This document shows, piece after piece, positions 19,442-28,249 of a DNA stretch of 64,000 bases. The position numbers and the translations under genes were made by a program. The stretch's first letter is position 1, and each line of letters opens with the position of its first letter. Source of the stretch: Limisphaera sp. Lineage in GTDB: Bacteria; Verrucomicrobiota; Verrucomicrobiia; Limisphaerales; Limisphaeraceae. The DNA is taken from the NCBI GenBank assembly GCA_025057755.1, contig JANWVC010000003.1, forward strand, positions 1 through 64,000, given 5' to 3'. Below the pieces are notes generated by a model. The model saw only the letters and a program-made list of their open reading frames with translations, was not told the origin of the DNA and did no database searches.

Positions 19442-20356
19442 ATGTCGGTCGAACAACAGTTGACGTTTGGATGGGTTACTGCGGCGCGCCCTTTGCGGGT
19501 CGTAATTACTCTCGAGAAGCTGCGCGCGGCTCCTGTTGCGCCGGGTGTCTACTGGTTCGCGGGAGCGCATCCTTCCGGCGTCGGCGGCCGCGTGTTGTAC
19601 GTGGGCCAATCATCGAATCTTCGTCAGCGCCTGGCCGCGTATCGAAATCTCCGGCCAGAGCAAGCACCCGAATTCCTAAGGCGGGTCCTCCGGCTTGTGC
19701 GGGAGGTCAGGTGGCAACGGTGCGAGGACCTCCACGCAGCTCGATCATTGGAAGCAGAGTTGCTGGTGCGATATCGTCCCCCAGGCAATCGCCTAGGCAC
19801 AAGCCCTGAAAGTCGTGGGTATGTGGGTTTTCAGACGGTCAAAGGTTGGTTGATTGCAGCCCGACGCGCCAGACCTGAAGCAGGCGGCGAGTGGTTTGGC
19901 CCTTTTGCCGGGATAGATAGTTTCCATGCACTGCTTCGGTGCATCTGGCGTGTTCACCATTTGACCCGAGGCAGGCCTTTACCAGCCGGGTGGTGCCAGG
20001 ACACAGGGCCGGAGCAAGCATGCTATCCCTTGACCGGCGGAGGGGGCGCACCAGAAGAGATCGAGCCTTGGCCCTCCCTACTTCGGGAGTACTGGGGCGG
20101 AGAAACAGACCGGTTAATCCGTTGGTTACGCGCATCAGCCAATCCCACCTCATGGCCGGAACCATGGGCCATGCGGCTCTACGAGCGAGACGTCGAGCAA
20201 GTGGAGCTGTTCTATCACCGGATTGCCCGGCCTTGGCGGCAGCTTCGAGCGCGGTTCGGTGTGCGGCATCCTTGCTTGACCGCCTCGCAGGTGGAACAGC
20301 TCTTGGCATTGAAACGCGCCACGCAAGCAAGCCGCAAAGCTTTGTCGCATCCGTAA
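19442..20356 (+). CDS. GIY-YIG domain nuclease-like protein
   Basis: 304 residues. The N-terminal 120 residues form a GIY-YIG nuclease domain: PGVYWFAG (Tyr37), VLYVGQSSNLRQRLAAYR (Tyr53 and Arg61/63) and SLEAELLVRYRPPGNR with the metal-binding Glu (104 or 106) and Asn116. These match the UvrC/Cho branch of the superfamily, in which the domain cuts damaged DNA. The rest (GEWFGPFAG, HALLRCIWRVHHL, CYPLTGGG) recalls the part of UvrC that follows the nuclease domain, but the UVR and RNase-H-like domains are absent. So this is a stand-alone UvrC-N-like protein, perhaps a Cho-like auxiliary repair nuclease; that role is an inference. It is divergent from glnK and convergent with the next gene. Confidence 0.85.
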   Translation: MSVEQQLTFGWVTAARPLRVVITLEKLRAAPVAPGVYWFAGAHPSGVGGRVLYVGQSSNLRQRLAAYRNLRPEQAPEFLRRVLRLVREVRWQRCEDLHAARSLEAELLVRYRPPGNRLGTSPESRGYVGFQTVKGWLIAARRARPEAGGEWFGPFAGIDSFHALLRCIWRVHHLTRGRPLPAGWCQDTGPEQACYPLTGGGGAPEEIEPWPSLLREYWGGETDRLIRWLRASANPTSWPEPWAMRLYERDVEQVELFYHRIARPWRQLRARFGVRHPCLTASQVEQLLALKRATQASRKALSHP

Positions 20357-20370
20357 TTCGATACAAATTG

Positions 20371-20420
20371 TCCAACGTGTAAGCCATCCGGACGTGTTTG
20401 GACGTTGGAGACGATCGTCT
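20371..20420. repeat. Inverted repeat and 12-bp perfect palindrome after the GIY-YIG gene
   Basis: TCCAACGT (20371-20378) and its reverse complement ACGTTGGA (20402-20409) flank 23 bp, and AGACGATCGTCT (20409-20420) is a perfect palindrome joined to the right arm. They lie between converging genes and may form a terminator, although no T-tract follows on the plus strand. Confidence 0.55.
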
Positions 20421-20525
20421 ACTTAAAAAGCCACGACGCTCAAGTTACCCTCTCGGCCCGCAGGGTTAGAGAACCAAGCCGCGCGAAGTGGCCAAGCCCC
20501 CGCCTCTATGTTCGACCATTGCTCC

Positions 20526-22811
20526 TTAAGGTTTCTGTCGAAGCTGAGCCTGGACTTGGGCGAGGTAATTGCTAATCAGCGGATGCCCGGGAGCCAACTT
20601 TTCCGCCTCGCGGAGTTGTTCTGCCGCAGCTTGCCATTGACCCAAGCGCACCAGCGAGACGCCCAAATTGATCCGCGCCAACAAGTGGCGAGGCTCCTTT
20701 TGCAAGACCTGGATGAACAAATCCCGCGCTTCGGTGGTCCTGCCTATGAAAGCCAACGTTTCAGCTAAATGGTAACGCGGTTCGACAGCTTCCGGATTTA
20801 ACACCAAAGCAGCTTGAAAGGCTTCTGCTGCTTCGGACAAACGCTCCAGCCGGACCAGGGCCCGGCCTTTCTGGTAAGTCGCTCGCCAATCCTGCGGCAG
20901 CAAACGGCTTGCTTGGGCAAAGCAATTCAATGCCTCCCGTGGACGATTCAACTGCAATTGTACCAGCCCCAGCTCCAGCCAAGCTTCACTCAGCTCCGGT
21001 CGCCGCAGCAAGGCCGATCGGAGCGCCTCTTCTGCCTGGGCCCATCGACCCAACCGCCCCAGCAAACGGCCGCGGTGAAACCAACCAAGGTGATGATGCG
21101 GAATGAAACGGATTACCTCCGCCCATGCCTGGAGGGCTCCCTCAGGATCCCCAGTGGCTTCAAGGAACTCGGCCTGGTTTTCCCACAACCGAAAGTCGCG
21201 CGGCCGCTCCTGCAGCGCCGTGGCCAACAACTGGCGCACTTCGGGTATTCGGGTGACGGAAAATCGGCTGCGCAATGCCTTGAGTTCGGATTCCACACAA
21301 GTTAGTTCCAAGTGCGGCAAAGCTCGGACCGTGAAAGGAGGTTGGCGCAAACGCCGCTGTACGTTCTCCAGAATCGCGATCAAACTCCACTCCGACAGTC
21401 CCAAACGTTGCGCGCACTCCACCTCAGAAAGCCAAGGACGAGAGGAATGAAATCCTTTGAGTCGCAGCCAAGGTTCAATCTTCTCGGCCATGGCCCGCGC
21501 CAACGCATAGTTCCCGGATGGATTCAAATGCACGTGTTCGTAAAAGCTTTCCGAGCCGGGAATGCCATCTGGACTGCGACTGGCCAGCACAGCCGTCGCA
21601 TCAAAAAAGCAAACACGATCAGCCGGCGCTTCGGCTGCCACGCGTGCGGCAATGGTTCGAACTCGCGAGTCCGCGCGAAACGGCAGCGCATCCAGGTCGC
21701 ATGCCCGTTGCAGAGCTTTACGAGCTTCGTCGATCCGCCCCATTTGAAGTAAGAGGCGTCCGAACCGAAATTGAAGCTCCGCATGCTCCGGTGCCAATGC
21801 AGCCGCCGCTCGGTACGCCTCGAACGCGGCGGACCTGTCCCCGGCGGCCTCGGCCGCCACTCCCCGTTGGAACCAAACCTGCAACGCTTCCGGCGTGCCG
21901 CCGGAATCGAAGCGTTGGAGGCAAGAGGCAAAGGGAGCACAATCTCGCAAATTCACCGCGGCCGGACTGACCACGATGGAAACTCCAGACCGCAATCCAA
22001 TCCGCACAATGTCGCGCAGGTTTCGCTCGAAATTGACGTAAGCGCGCAGCCGAGCGGGCGCGTCCTGGGCAAGCCTCTGATCTGCAAACATTTCCATCCC
22101 GCCCCAACCGCCGGGCGGCCCTTGGCGGCTCAAGCATCGGTCAAGCAGCTCTTGAGCTCCTTGGCCCAGGGCGGTTTGCTGTAGGGCCAATCGAAGCCGC
22201 ACGAGGGAGCGGGGAGGTGCCGACGGGCCCAAAACACCTAGCGCGCCCAATGGACCGACCATTTCATTGTTGCCACAATATACAATCCAGATGTCTCCAC
22301 CCCGGCGGGCACATTCCCGAGCCATCGACAATAACGCGTGCGAATTGATGGCGGTCATCGCGACCGTAATGACCTCAACGCGGCGCTCTGCATACCGCGC
22401 TTGCAAAAGCACTTCCAGAAAACGCCCGATGCTATAAGCCGGACAGGGATCGCCCATGGCAGCCGATTCGCCCAGCACGAAGATGCGGCACCCGTCGGAT
22501 GGAGGGTCGAGCGCCATGACCGTCGGAGGCGGGTGGCGCGCCAGCCGTTTCGGGAAAAAGAGCCACCCGAACCGGTCATTCTCCACCCAACAAGGCTCAT
22601 CCCCCGAACGGCCATGCACAAAGTAGCTGGTCGGCCAATGCAAACCTAGTATTCGCAAACTCACCTCTCCAATTGCGAGGATCAAGGCAGGTAATCCCAG
22701 CCCCAACAAGATGCGCCCCGCCCACAACCGCCGACATCCGCAGAGGCCGCGCTCGTTCGGTTGGAGCGGCAGGCCGCCCTTTGGAATGCACCTTGATGAC
22801 CGGGGTCGCAT
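20526..22811 (-). CDS. Membrane-anchored SGNH-hydrolase-like protein with TPR repeats
   Basis: 761 residues from ATG 22811; the frame is open to 22982, so a longer form is possible. Near residues 30-55 is one membrane segment (ILLGLGLPALILAIGEVSL). An SGNH/GDSL-like domain follows: IFVLGESAAMGDP supplies the Ser block, YCGNNEMVG the Asn block, and EHVHLNPSGNYALA the His block. Between the Asn and His blocks sits an inserted TPR pair (VWFQRGVAAEAAGDRSAAFEAY and AELQFRFGRLLLQMGR, each split for length). About six more TPRs make up the C-terminal 270 residues (e.g. AWLELGLVQLQLNRPREALN). The family is known in Planctomycetes and Verrucomicrobia without a defined substrate; acyl transfer or removal on a surface polymer is a guess. 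Confidence 0.78.
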   Translation of the reverse strand: MRPRSSRCIPKGGLPLQPNERGLCGCRRLWAGRILLGLGLPALILAIGEVSLRILGLHWPTSYFVHGRSGDEPCWVENDRFGWLFFPKRLARHPPPTVMALDPPSDGCRIFVLGESAAMGDPCPAYSIGRFLEVLLQARYAERRVEVITVAMTAINSHALLSMARECARRGGDIWIVYCGNNEMVGPLGALGVLGPSAPPRSLVRLRLALQQTALGQGAQELLDRCLSRQGPPGGWGGMEMFADQRLAQDAPARLRAYVNFERNLRDIVRIGLRSGVSIVVSPAAVNLRDCAPFASCLQRFDSGGTPEALQVWFQRGVAAEAAGDRSAAFEAYRAAAALAPEHAELQFRFGRLLLQMGRIDEARKALQRACDLDALPFRADSRVRTIAARVAAEAPADRVCFFDATAVLASRSPDGIPGSESFYEHVHLNPSGNYALARAMAEKIEPWLRLKGFHSSRPWLSEVECAQRLGLSEWSLIAILENVQRRLRQPPFTVRALPHLELTCVESELKALRSRFSVTRIPEVRQLLATALQERPRDFRLWENQAEFLEATGDPEGALQAWAEVIRFIPHHHLGWFHRGRLLGRLGRWAQAEEALRSALLRRPELSEAWLELGLVQLQLNRPREALNCFAQASRLLPQDWRATYQKGRALVRLERLSEAAEAFQAALVLNPEAVEPRYHLAETLAFIGRTTEARDLFIQVLQKEPRHLLARINLGVSLVRLGQWQAAAEQLREAEKLAPGHPLISNYLAQVQAQLRQKP

Positions 22812-23090
22812 GCCCTCATCCTGCAACCAAGGCCGCAGCCCGGGCAAGCCCTCAGCAACCTGCAACCACGCTGCCCACACATCGGTTCCACGACTTTCGA
22901 AGAAGCCCTCCACCTGGTAGCGATTGCACGGCCAACAACATAAGCCACAGGCGGTTCCCTGCACCGGTCGGCTGCTATGCATTGGATCTTTGCGTCCGCA
23001 GTCATATCATCCGGAAAAAGAGGTGCGGTCTTCGCCAGGCCCCACAGCACTTCATTGCTGGTAGGAGGCCTTCGAAGCACATTGATTGAC

Positions 23091-24131
23091 ATGAACGGCC
23101 AATTACGCGTCGGAGTTGTGGGCACCGGCGCCCTGGGACGGCACCACGTCCGCATCTACGCCGAGCTGGCCAAGGCGGGTGAGGTGGACCTGGTGGGTGT
23201 GTACGATCTCGACACGAACGTCGCCGCGACTGTGGCACAACAACACGCCACCCGGAGTTTTCCCAGCTTGCAGAAGCTCATTGAGGGTTGTGATGCCCTG
23301 AGCATTGTGACACCCACAATGACGCACTTCGATATCGCCCGCACCTGCTTGGAGCAAGGCCGCCATGTCTTGGTGGAAAAGCCCATGACCGAGCGCTCCG
23401 ATCAGGCCGCCGCTTTGGTGGCCCTCGCTCAAGAGCATGGTTGCGTCTTACAGGTGGGGCATGTGGAACGTTTCAATCCCGTGTTTGCCTACCTGCAGAA
23501 CGTCGCGCGCCAACCCCGATTCATTGAAGTGCATCGCTTGTCTCCGTACCCAGCCCGTTCCATGGACATTGGTGTGGTCCTTGATTTAATGATTCACGAT
23601 TTGGATGTGGTCCTGGCATTTGTAGCAGCGCCGGTGGTCAGTGTCGAAGCTGTCGGCGTGGCAGTCCTAAGTCGCTCAGAAGACATAGCCAACGCCCGAT
23701 TGCGCTTTTCCAACGGTTGCGTGGCCAATTTGACCGCAAGTCGGGTCAGCCCAGAACGACTCCGCAAGATCCGGGTCTTCAGTGCGGCACCCGACCCGTG
23801 CTACATTTCGCTCGATTACCAGGCTCAAACCGGGTTCATCTATCGATTGGCCCCGGATGACCAGCCCCCGAGTTCGACTTGGACACGGTTGCTGGCGCTC
23901 GCCGGCCGCGACGCTGCTGTCGTAACCGCCTTCGGCGGCCGCAAAATCGTGCGCGAACCGGTCCCACTCAATCGGGAGGAACCCTTGAAATTGGAACTCA
24001 AACATTTCATTGACTGTGCCAAGGCTCGTCAAAGGCCCTTGGTCGACGGCGAAACGGCCCGTGCGGCTCTCGACTTGGCCCTAGAGATTACAAGGCAAAT
24101 TCAGGCCATGAATCCCTCGACACTCGGTTAA
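23091..24131 (+). CDS. Gfo/Idh/MocA family oxidoreductase, possibly GnnA-like
   Basis: 346 residues from ATG 23091 (MNGQLRVGVVGTGALGRHHV). The N-terminal Rossmann fold shows GTGALGRHH, VDLVGVYDLD, SIVTPTMTHFDIA and VLVEKPMTERSDQA with the conserved EKP lysine. The C-terminal alpha/beta domain holds the GHVERFNP block and the IGVVLDLMIHDLDVVLA block typical of the family. Family members oxidise or reduce sugars or sugar nucleotides with NAD(P). lpxB starts 18 bp downstream, so the pair is likely co-transcribed. In Acidithiobacillus and Leptospira, GnnA of this superfamily oxidises UDP-GlcNAc in a route to amide-linked lipid A; its partner GnnB is not in this window, so that role is an inference. 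Confidence 0.85.
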   Translation: MNGQLRVGVVGTGALGRHHVRIYAELAKAGEVDLVGVYDLDTNVAATVAQQHATRSFPSLQKLIEGCDALSIVTPTMTHFDIARTCLEQGRHVLVEKPMTERSDQAAALVALAQEHGCVLQVGHVERFNPVFAYLQNVARQPRFIEVHRLSPYPARSMDIGVVLDLMIHDLDVVLAFVAAPVVSVEAVGVAVLSRSEDIANARLRFSNGCVANLTASRVSPERLRKIRVFSAAPDPCYISLDYQAQTGFIYRLAPDDQPPSSTWTRLLALAGRDAAVVTAFGGRKIVREPVPLNREEPLKLELKHFIDCAKARQRPLVDGETARAALDLALEITRQIQAMNPSTLG

Positions 24132-24149
24132 CCAAAAAATGAGTGCGTC

Positions 24150-25433
24150 ATGCGACCCATCACGATCATGCTGATAGCGGGTGAGCCCAGTGGCGACCAA
24201 CTCGGGGGGCAACTGGCCTCCGCCTTGGAAAAGGCGATCCTGGAATTCGAGGTTTTACCCTCCCCCGATGTGCAACCTCTACGCACGGCCCTGCCGCCGG
24301 CCTTCTTCGGTGCGGGAGGCCCGGCCATGCGCAAGGCAGGTGTCGAAGTGATTTGCGATCTGAATCGTTGGGCCACCGTAGGTTTGTTTGACGTGCTGGG
24401 TCGTTTACACCATTACTACGCAGCCTTTCGGTTGCTTTATCAGACGGCCCGGACTCGGCAACCCGATGTAATCATCGGCATCGACTACGGCGCCTTCAAC
24501 CTCCGGCTTGCGTCGGCTCTGCGTCGATCCATTTCCCGACGACAGGACTGGTTTCATCCGTGGCGGCCGTTGTTTGTTCAGTACGTCTCACCGCAAGTAT
24601 GGGCATCGCGCCCCGGGCGCGCCCGACAAATGGAACAAGTCCTGGATCTGTTACTCAGCATTCTACCGTTCGAACCAGAGTGGTTTGCCCAACGCGCTCC
24701 ACGTCTGCCGGTCGAATTTGTTGGGCATCCTTTACTCGACCGCTGGCCCCAAGCACCGCTCCAAGCACCGCGCAGACTCGGCGCGGAAGCACCCCGGCTG
24801 GTGCTTTTGCCTGGCAGCCGACCCGATGAAATCCGCCGACATGGTCCGCTGGTGGCGGGAGCCTGGCGGCTCTTGAAGCGTCATTGGCCGGATCTCCAAA
24901 CACGCTGCGTTGTACCTCAACAGGAACTCGTCGCTCGGCTGCAAGCCCTTAAGGACTGGCCGGCGGAGGTTGCGATCGAAACCGGATCGGCTGTCCCGGC
25001 GTTGCTCTGGGCCGATCTGGCTCTTACCAAATCGGGCACGGTGACCTTGGAATGCGCCTTGGCTGGTTTGCCTGCCGTGGTTTTTTACAAGACTGCTGTG
25101 CCCACCTACTGGGTGGGGCGTCACTTGGTGTCGGTCCGCTACCTGGCCATGCCAAACCTTTTGGCCCAACAGGAGCTGTATCCAGAGCTGATACAAAACC
25201 AGGCGACCCCCGAGCGATTGGCAACCGCAGCGCGTGAGCTTTGGGAAGACACAACTCGTCGGGAGCGAATTTGCAAGGCTTTGGAAAAGGTCCGAGCAGC
25301 ATTGGGACCGCCGGGCGCCAGCGGGCGCGCGGCTGCTTGCATCCTGCAACGCCTGCGGACGAAACCCTCGGCTTTGCCTGCAGGTGCGTCCGCCGATGCA
25401 CTTTTGTTCAGGCCATCGGTCGCCGCCCGCTGA
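24150..25433 (+). CDS. lpxB: Lipid-A-disaccharide synthase
   Basis: 427 residues, slightly longer than E. coli LpxB (382). It joins UDP-2,3-diacylglucosamine and lipid X to give the lipid A disaccharide at the inner face of the inner membrane. Family blocks: MLIAGEPSGDQLGGQLA at the start, FFGAGGPAMRKAGVE, WATVGLFDVLGRL, VIIGIDYGAFNLRLA, YVSPQVWASRPGRARQM, VEFVGHPLLDRW, LLPGSRPDEIRRH and ALTKSGTVTLECAL. The extra length comes partly from residues 35-50 and the region around RRSISRRQDWFHPW. It shows that the host makes lipopolysaccharide. No other lpx gene is next to it in the window. Confidence 0.95.
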   Translation: MRPITIMLIAGEPSGDQLGGQLASALEKAILEFEVLPSPDVQPLRTALPPAFFGAGGPAMRKAGVEVICDLNRWATVGLFDVLGRLHHYYAAFRLLYQTARTRQPDVIIGIDYGAFNLRLASALRRSISRRQDWFHPWRPLFVQYVSPQVWASRPGRARQMEQVLDLLLSILPFEPEWFAQRAPRLPVEFVGHPLLDRWPQAPLQAPRRLGAEAPRLVLLPGSRPDEIRRHGPLVAGAWRLLKRHWPDLQTRCVVPQQELVARLQALKDWPAEVAIETGSAVPALLWADLALTKSGTVTLECALAGLPAVVFYKTAVPTYWVGRHLVSVRYLAMPNLLAQQELYPELIQNQATPERLATAARELWEDTTRRERICKALEKVRAALGPPGASGRAAACILQRLRTKPSALPAGASADALLFRPSVAAR

Positions 25434-25488
25434 CCCCTGCAAGCCGGATTCGGAAGGATGGCCCCACTTGCGAGCCCCGAGGATTGCA

Positions 25489-26361
25489 TCAAGCTTGATT
25501 CAAAAGCCGGGCTAACAGCGGCTGCAGTTTCCGAACGATACGAGCCGGCCACACTTTCCGATCGGTCAGGATGGCATGGTCAAGCGCCGTGTGGCAGGAA
25601 CAACCGGGCTCTGATGGAATCTTAGGCACGACCCTTCGAATGAGGTCTCGGGCTGTCTCGGCGTTGCGTTGCAAATTGGCCAAGACCATGGCCAGCGTCA
25701 CATGCCCTTGCGTTTCACTCCATGCATCATAATCGGTCACAAACGCCAGTGTCACATAGGCAATTTCCGCCTCGCGCGCACAACGGGCTTCACCCAAATT
25801 TGTCATGCCCACGACGTCGTAACCGAGTTTGTGATGGGTAATAGATTCCGCCTGGGTGCTAAAGGAGGGCCCTTCAATACACACATACGTCCCTCCGTTG
25901 TGCACCCGGAGGCCGGCGGCCTTAGCTTCCTGAAATACCAAGTGGCGAAGCTCTTCACAGACCGGATGGGCAAATGCCACGTGCGCGACTAAACCTCCGC
26001 CAAAGAATGTATGTTCCAAACCCTTTTTCGTGCGATCCACAAATTGATTCACCAACACCAAATCACATGGCCGATATCGCTTCTGCAACGACCCGACCGC
26101 ACTGACGCTCAGAATCCAGCTCACCCCGAGTTTCTTCAAAGCCCATATGTTGGCGCGGTGATTCAATTCACCCGGTAACCAACGATGGCCACGGCCATGT
26201 CGCGGCAAAAAAATCACCTGACGGTTCCCAAGGCGCCCGGTCAACAAAGCATCCGACGGCATGCCAAATGGCGTACGCACCCGAACCCATCTTCGATGCG
26301 TCAATTCTGGCATTTCATACAGGCCCGTCCCACCGATGATGCCGATCCGCGTCTCGCTCAT
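25489..26361 (-). CDS. mtnP: S-methyl-5'-thioadenosine phosphorylase
   Basis: 290 residues. It splits methylthioadenosine with phosphate into adenine and 5-methylthioribose-1-phosphate, in methionine salvage after polyamine synthesis. The sequence shows IGIIGGTGLYEMPEL (phosphate loop), FLPRHGRGHRWLPGELNHRAN, SVSAVGSLQ, GGTYVCIEGPSFSTQAES and VVGMTNLGEARCAREAEI followed by FVTDYDAW. The NxGEA and Asp-Tyr-Asp pattern is typical for adenine-type (MTAP) rather than guanine-type nucleoside phosphorylases. No other methionine-salvage gene is adjacent. It converges with lpxB and is divergent from the glutathione peroxidase gene. Confidence 0.93.
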   Translation of the reverse strand: MSETRIGIIGGTGLYEMPELTHRRWVRVRTPFGMPSDALLTGRLGNRQVIFLPRHGRGHRWLPGELNHRANIWALKKLGVSWILSVSAVGSLQKRYRPCDLVLVNQFVDRTKKGLEHTFFGGGLVAHVAFAHPVCEELRHLVFQEAKAAGLRVHNGGTYVCIEGPSFSTQAESITHHKLGYDVVGMTNLGEARCAREAEIAYVTLAFVTDYDAWSETQGHVTLAMVLANLQRNAETARDLIRRVVPKIPSEPGCSCHTALDHAILTDRKVWPARIVRKLQPLLARLLNQA

Positions 26362-26646
26362 AGGTCTCCATATGCCCAGCGATTGCCGAAAAGGCCAATC
26401 ATTTCCATTTCCTCACGCAAGCTTCCCCTCAATTCCGCAATTTCAATCAATCCTGTTCATGGCCGCCGATGCCTAAAGTCGGTGCGTGTGTTCTCCAAAC
26501 AGTCCGAGCTGTTGCCACACGCTGAAACGCCCCACCTCCACGCCTGTCCCAGAATTCGCTTTCTCGGCAGACCGCATCCGAGAGCGTCGCGTTTCAGTCT
26601 CCCCTTCCCGTTGACAACTTCAGACACCCGGCCATTATTAGGAAAG

Positions 26647-27201
26647 ATGCGATCCATTTTGCTTTCGGGATTTGTGGTGACAGCCCTCTGTGCTATGGGT
26701 GCAGAAACCGAGCCTGTCGTCCCTTGGAGCGTCAAGCTCGTAGGCATCGACGGCAGAGAAATCACATTGGAAACGTTCAAAGGCAAAGTCTTGCTCATCG
26801 TCAACGTGGCTTCCCGGTGCGGTTTCACCCCGCAATACGAGGCACTGGAACAGATTTACCGCAAATACCGTGACCGGGGATTCGTCGTGCTCGGTTTTCC
26901 GTGCAACCAATTCGGCAATCAAGAGCCCGGAACTAATGAGGAAATCAAAGACTTCTGCACCTCTAAGTACGGCGTCAGCTTCCCACTCTTCAGTAAGATC
27001 GAGGTTAATGGTCCCAACCGGCATCCGCTTTACCAATGGCTTGCAGGCCCGCAATCGCCCGTGGCCGGCGATATTAAGTGGAATTTCACCAAGTTCCTTG
27101 TCGGCCGGAACGGACGCATCTTGCGCCGATTCGAATCACGCGTGCGTCCTGACTCAGAGGAGGTCCTAAAAGCCGTGGAGGATGCCCTCGCGGTCAAGTA
27201 G
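26647..27201 (+). CDS. Glutathione peroxidase-like thiol peroxidase, exported
   Basis: 184 residues from ATG 26647, preceded closely by AGGAAAG. The frame is open upstream but there overlaps the mtnP gene on the other strand, and the signal peptide (MRSILLSGFVVTALCAMGA) decides the start. The peroxidase domain has the catalytic Cys58 in NVASRCGFTPQY, Gln88 in FPCNQFGNQEPG, and Trp145-Asn146 in KWNFTKFLV, completing the Cys/Gln/Trp/Asn set. It uses Cys, not selenocysteine. Bacterial members usually reduce hydrogen or lipid peroxides with thioredoxin rather than glutathione. The signal suggests the periplasm. Confidence 0.92.
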   Translation: MRSILLSGFVVTALCAMGAETEPVVPWSVKLVGIDGREITLETFKGKVLLIVNVASRCGFTPQYEALEQIYRKYRDRGFVVLGFPCNQFGNQEPGTNEEIKDFCTSKYGVSFPLFSKIEVNGPNRHPLYQWLAGPQSPVAGDIKWNFTKFLVGRNGRILRRFESRVRPDSEEVLKAVEDALAVK

Positions 27202-27418
27202 AACGCACCTTCCCTCGGCTGGCTGTTTTGTCCACCGCACGTCCCTGCTCTGCACCCAGCCCCTGCCGTTGTTGCGCTTAACCGACCAACAGCGCCCACT
27301 TTGGGAGAACATTCCCTGGGATACACCGCTAAGGGGCATGGTCCGGGAGATTTCCCGAGCCTGACGCCTGCGCACAGGCCTTACCATCAGCGTCGGTCTC
27401 AGGACAAGCCCGGTTCAC

Positions 27419-28249
27419 TTAAACCTTGCCCATCTTCTGCAAAGCCACATAAGCCCGACGGACAGCGTCCAGCGAGTCCCGGCTGGTTTCATGTTCTACC
27501 ACATACCATTGCGTGCCTCCACGGGTTTCACACCATTCGAAGACCGCAGACCAGTCAATTTTGTCCTCGCCAATGACCGCTTCAGGACCTCCCCCGTGAG
27601 CTTTCAAATGAATTGTGATCGCGCGTCCGGGATACCGACGCAAGACAGAGACCGGGTCGGCCCCACCGGCCAGACAGTTGCTGGTATCTAATTGCATTAC
27701 CACGTCCGGCTGCGTGTTGCCGAAAAAGATGTCCCAAGCTGTTTCATTGTTGAACTTCTGAAAATCATGGGCGTGCGCATGGTAACCCACATACATTCCA
27801 TGCGGCCGAAGTTTCTCAGCCAGTTCGTTGAAAAGGTGTGCTTTCTCGAGCCAGTCCCCCTTTGATTTACCCTCCATCCATGGCACGATAAGGAAGTGAT
27901 TGCCCAATGTTTGATTGAATTCAATTGTGGCAGGCAGTTGTTGGGGCAGCAGACTCTCAAAAGGCGTGTGGGTGCCACAGGTCACCAAACCTAGGTCATC
28001 CAACATCCGACGCAACTCCTTGGCGCTCCGGTTGTAATAACCTGCCCACTCTACCCCTTTATATCCAATCCGGGCAATCGCAGCCAATGTGCCGGCTAGA
28101 TCCTTAGCACAAAGCTCGCGCACGGAATAAAGCTGAACGCCCACGGGAATTCTCCGGCGCTCGGCGCCGGCACCAAAGGACTGTTCCCAACCCAACAGTG
28201 CCCCGCCACAAGCGGCAACGGTGTTTCGCAGGAAGGCACGCCGGTTCAT
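27419..28249 (-). CDS. Exported sugar phosphate isomerase/epimerase-like protein
   Basis: 276 residues from ATG 28249, which starts a Tat-like signal: MNRRAFLRNTVAACGGALLG (the twin Arg and hydrophobic core are visible). The rest is a xylose-isomerase-like TIM barrel: VGVQLYSVRELC, ARIGYKGVEWAGYY, VGYHAHAHDFQKF, MQLDTSNCLAGG, TIHLKAHGG and YVVEHETS. The acidic and His residues at the ends of these strands are the usual metal ligands. Family members isomerise or epimerise sugars, inositols or keto acids; substrate unknown. Such Tat-exported homologues are common in Verrucomicrobia and Planctomycetes. It stands alone, with no clear operon partner. Confidence 0.87.
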   Translation of the reverse strand: MNRRAFLRNTVAACGGALLGWEQSFGAGAERRRIPVGVQLYSVRELCAKDLAGTLAAIARIGYKGVEWAGYYNRSAKELRRMLDDLGLVTCGTHTPFESLLPQQLPATIEFNQTLGNHFLIVPWMEGKSKGDWLEKAHLFNELAEKLRPHGMYVGYHAHAHDFQKFNNETAWDIFFGNTQPDVVMQLDTSNCLAGGADPVSVLRRYPGRAITIHLKAHGGGPEAVIGEDKIDWSAVFEWCETRGGTQWYVVEHETSRDSLDAVRRAYVALQKMGKV

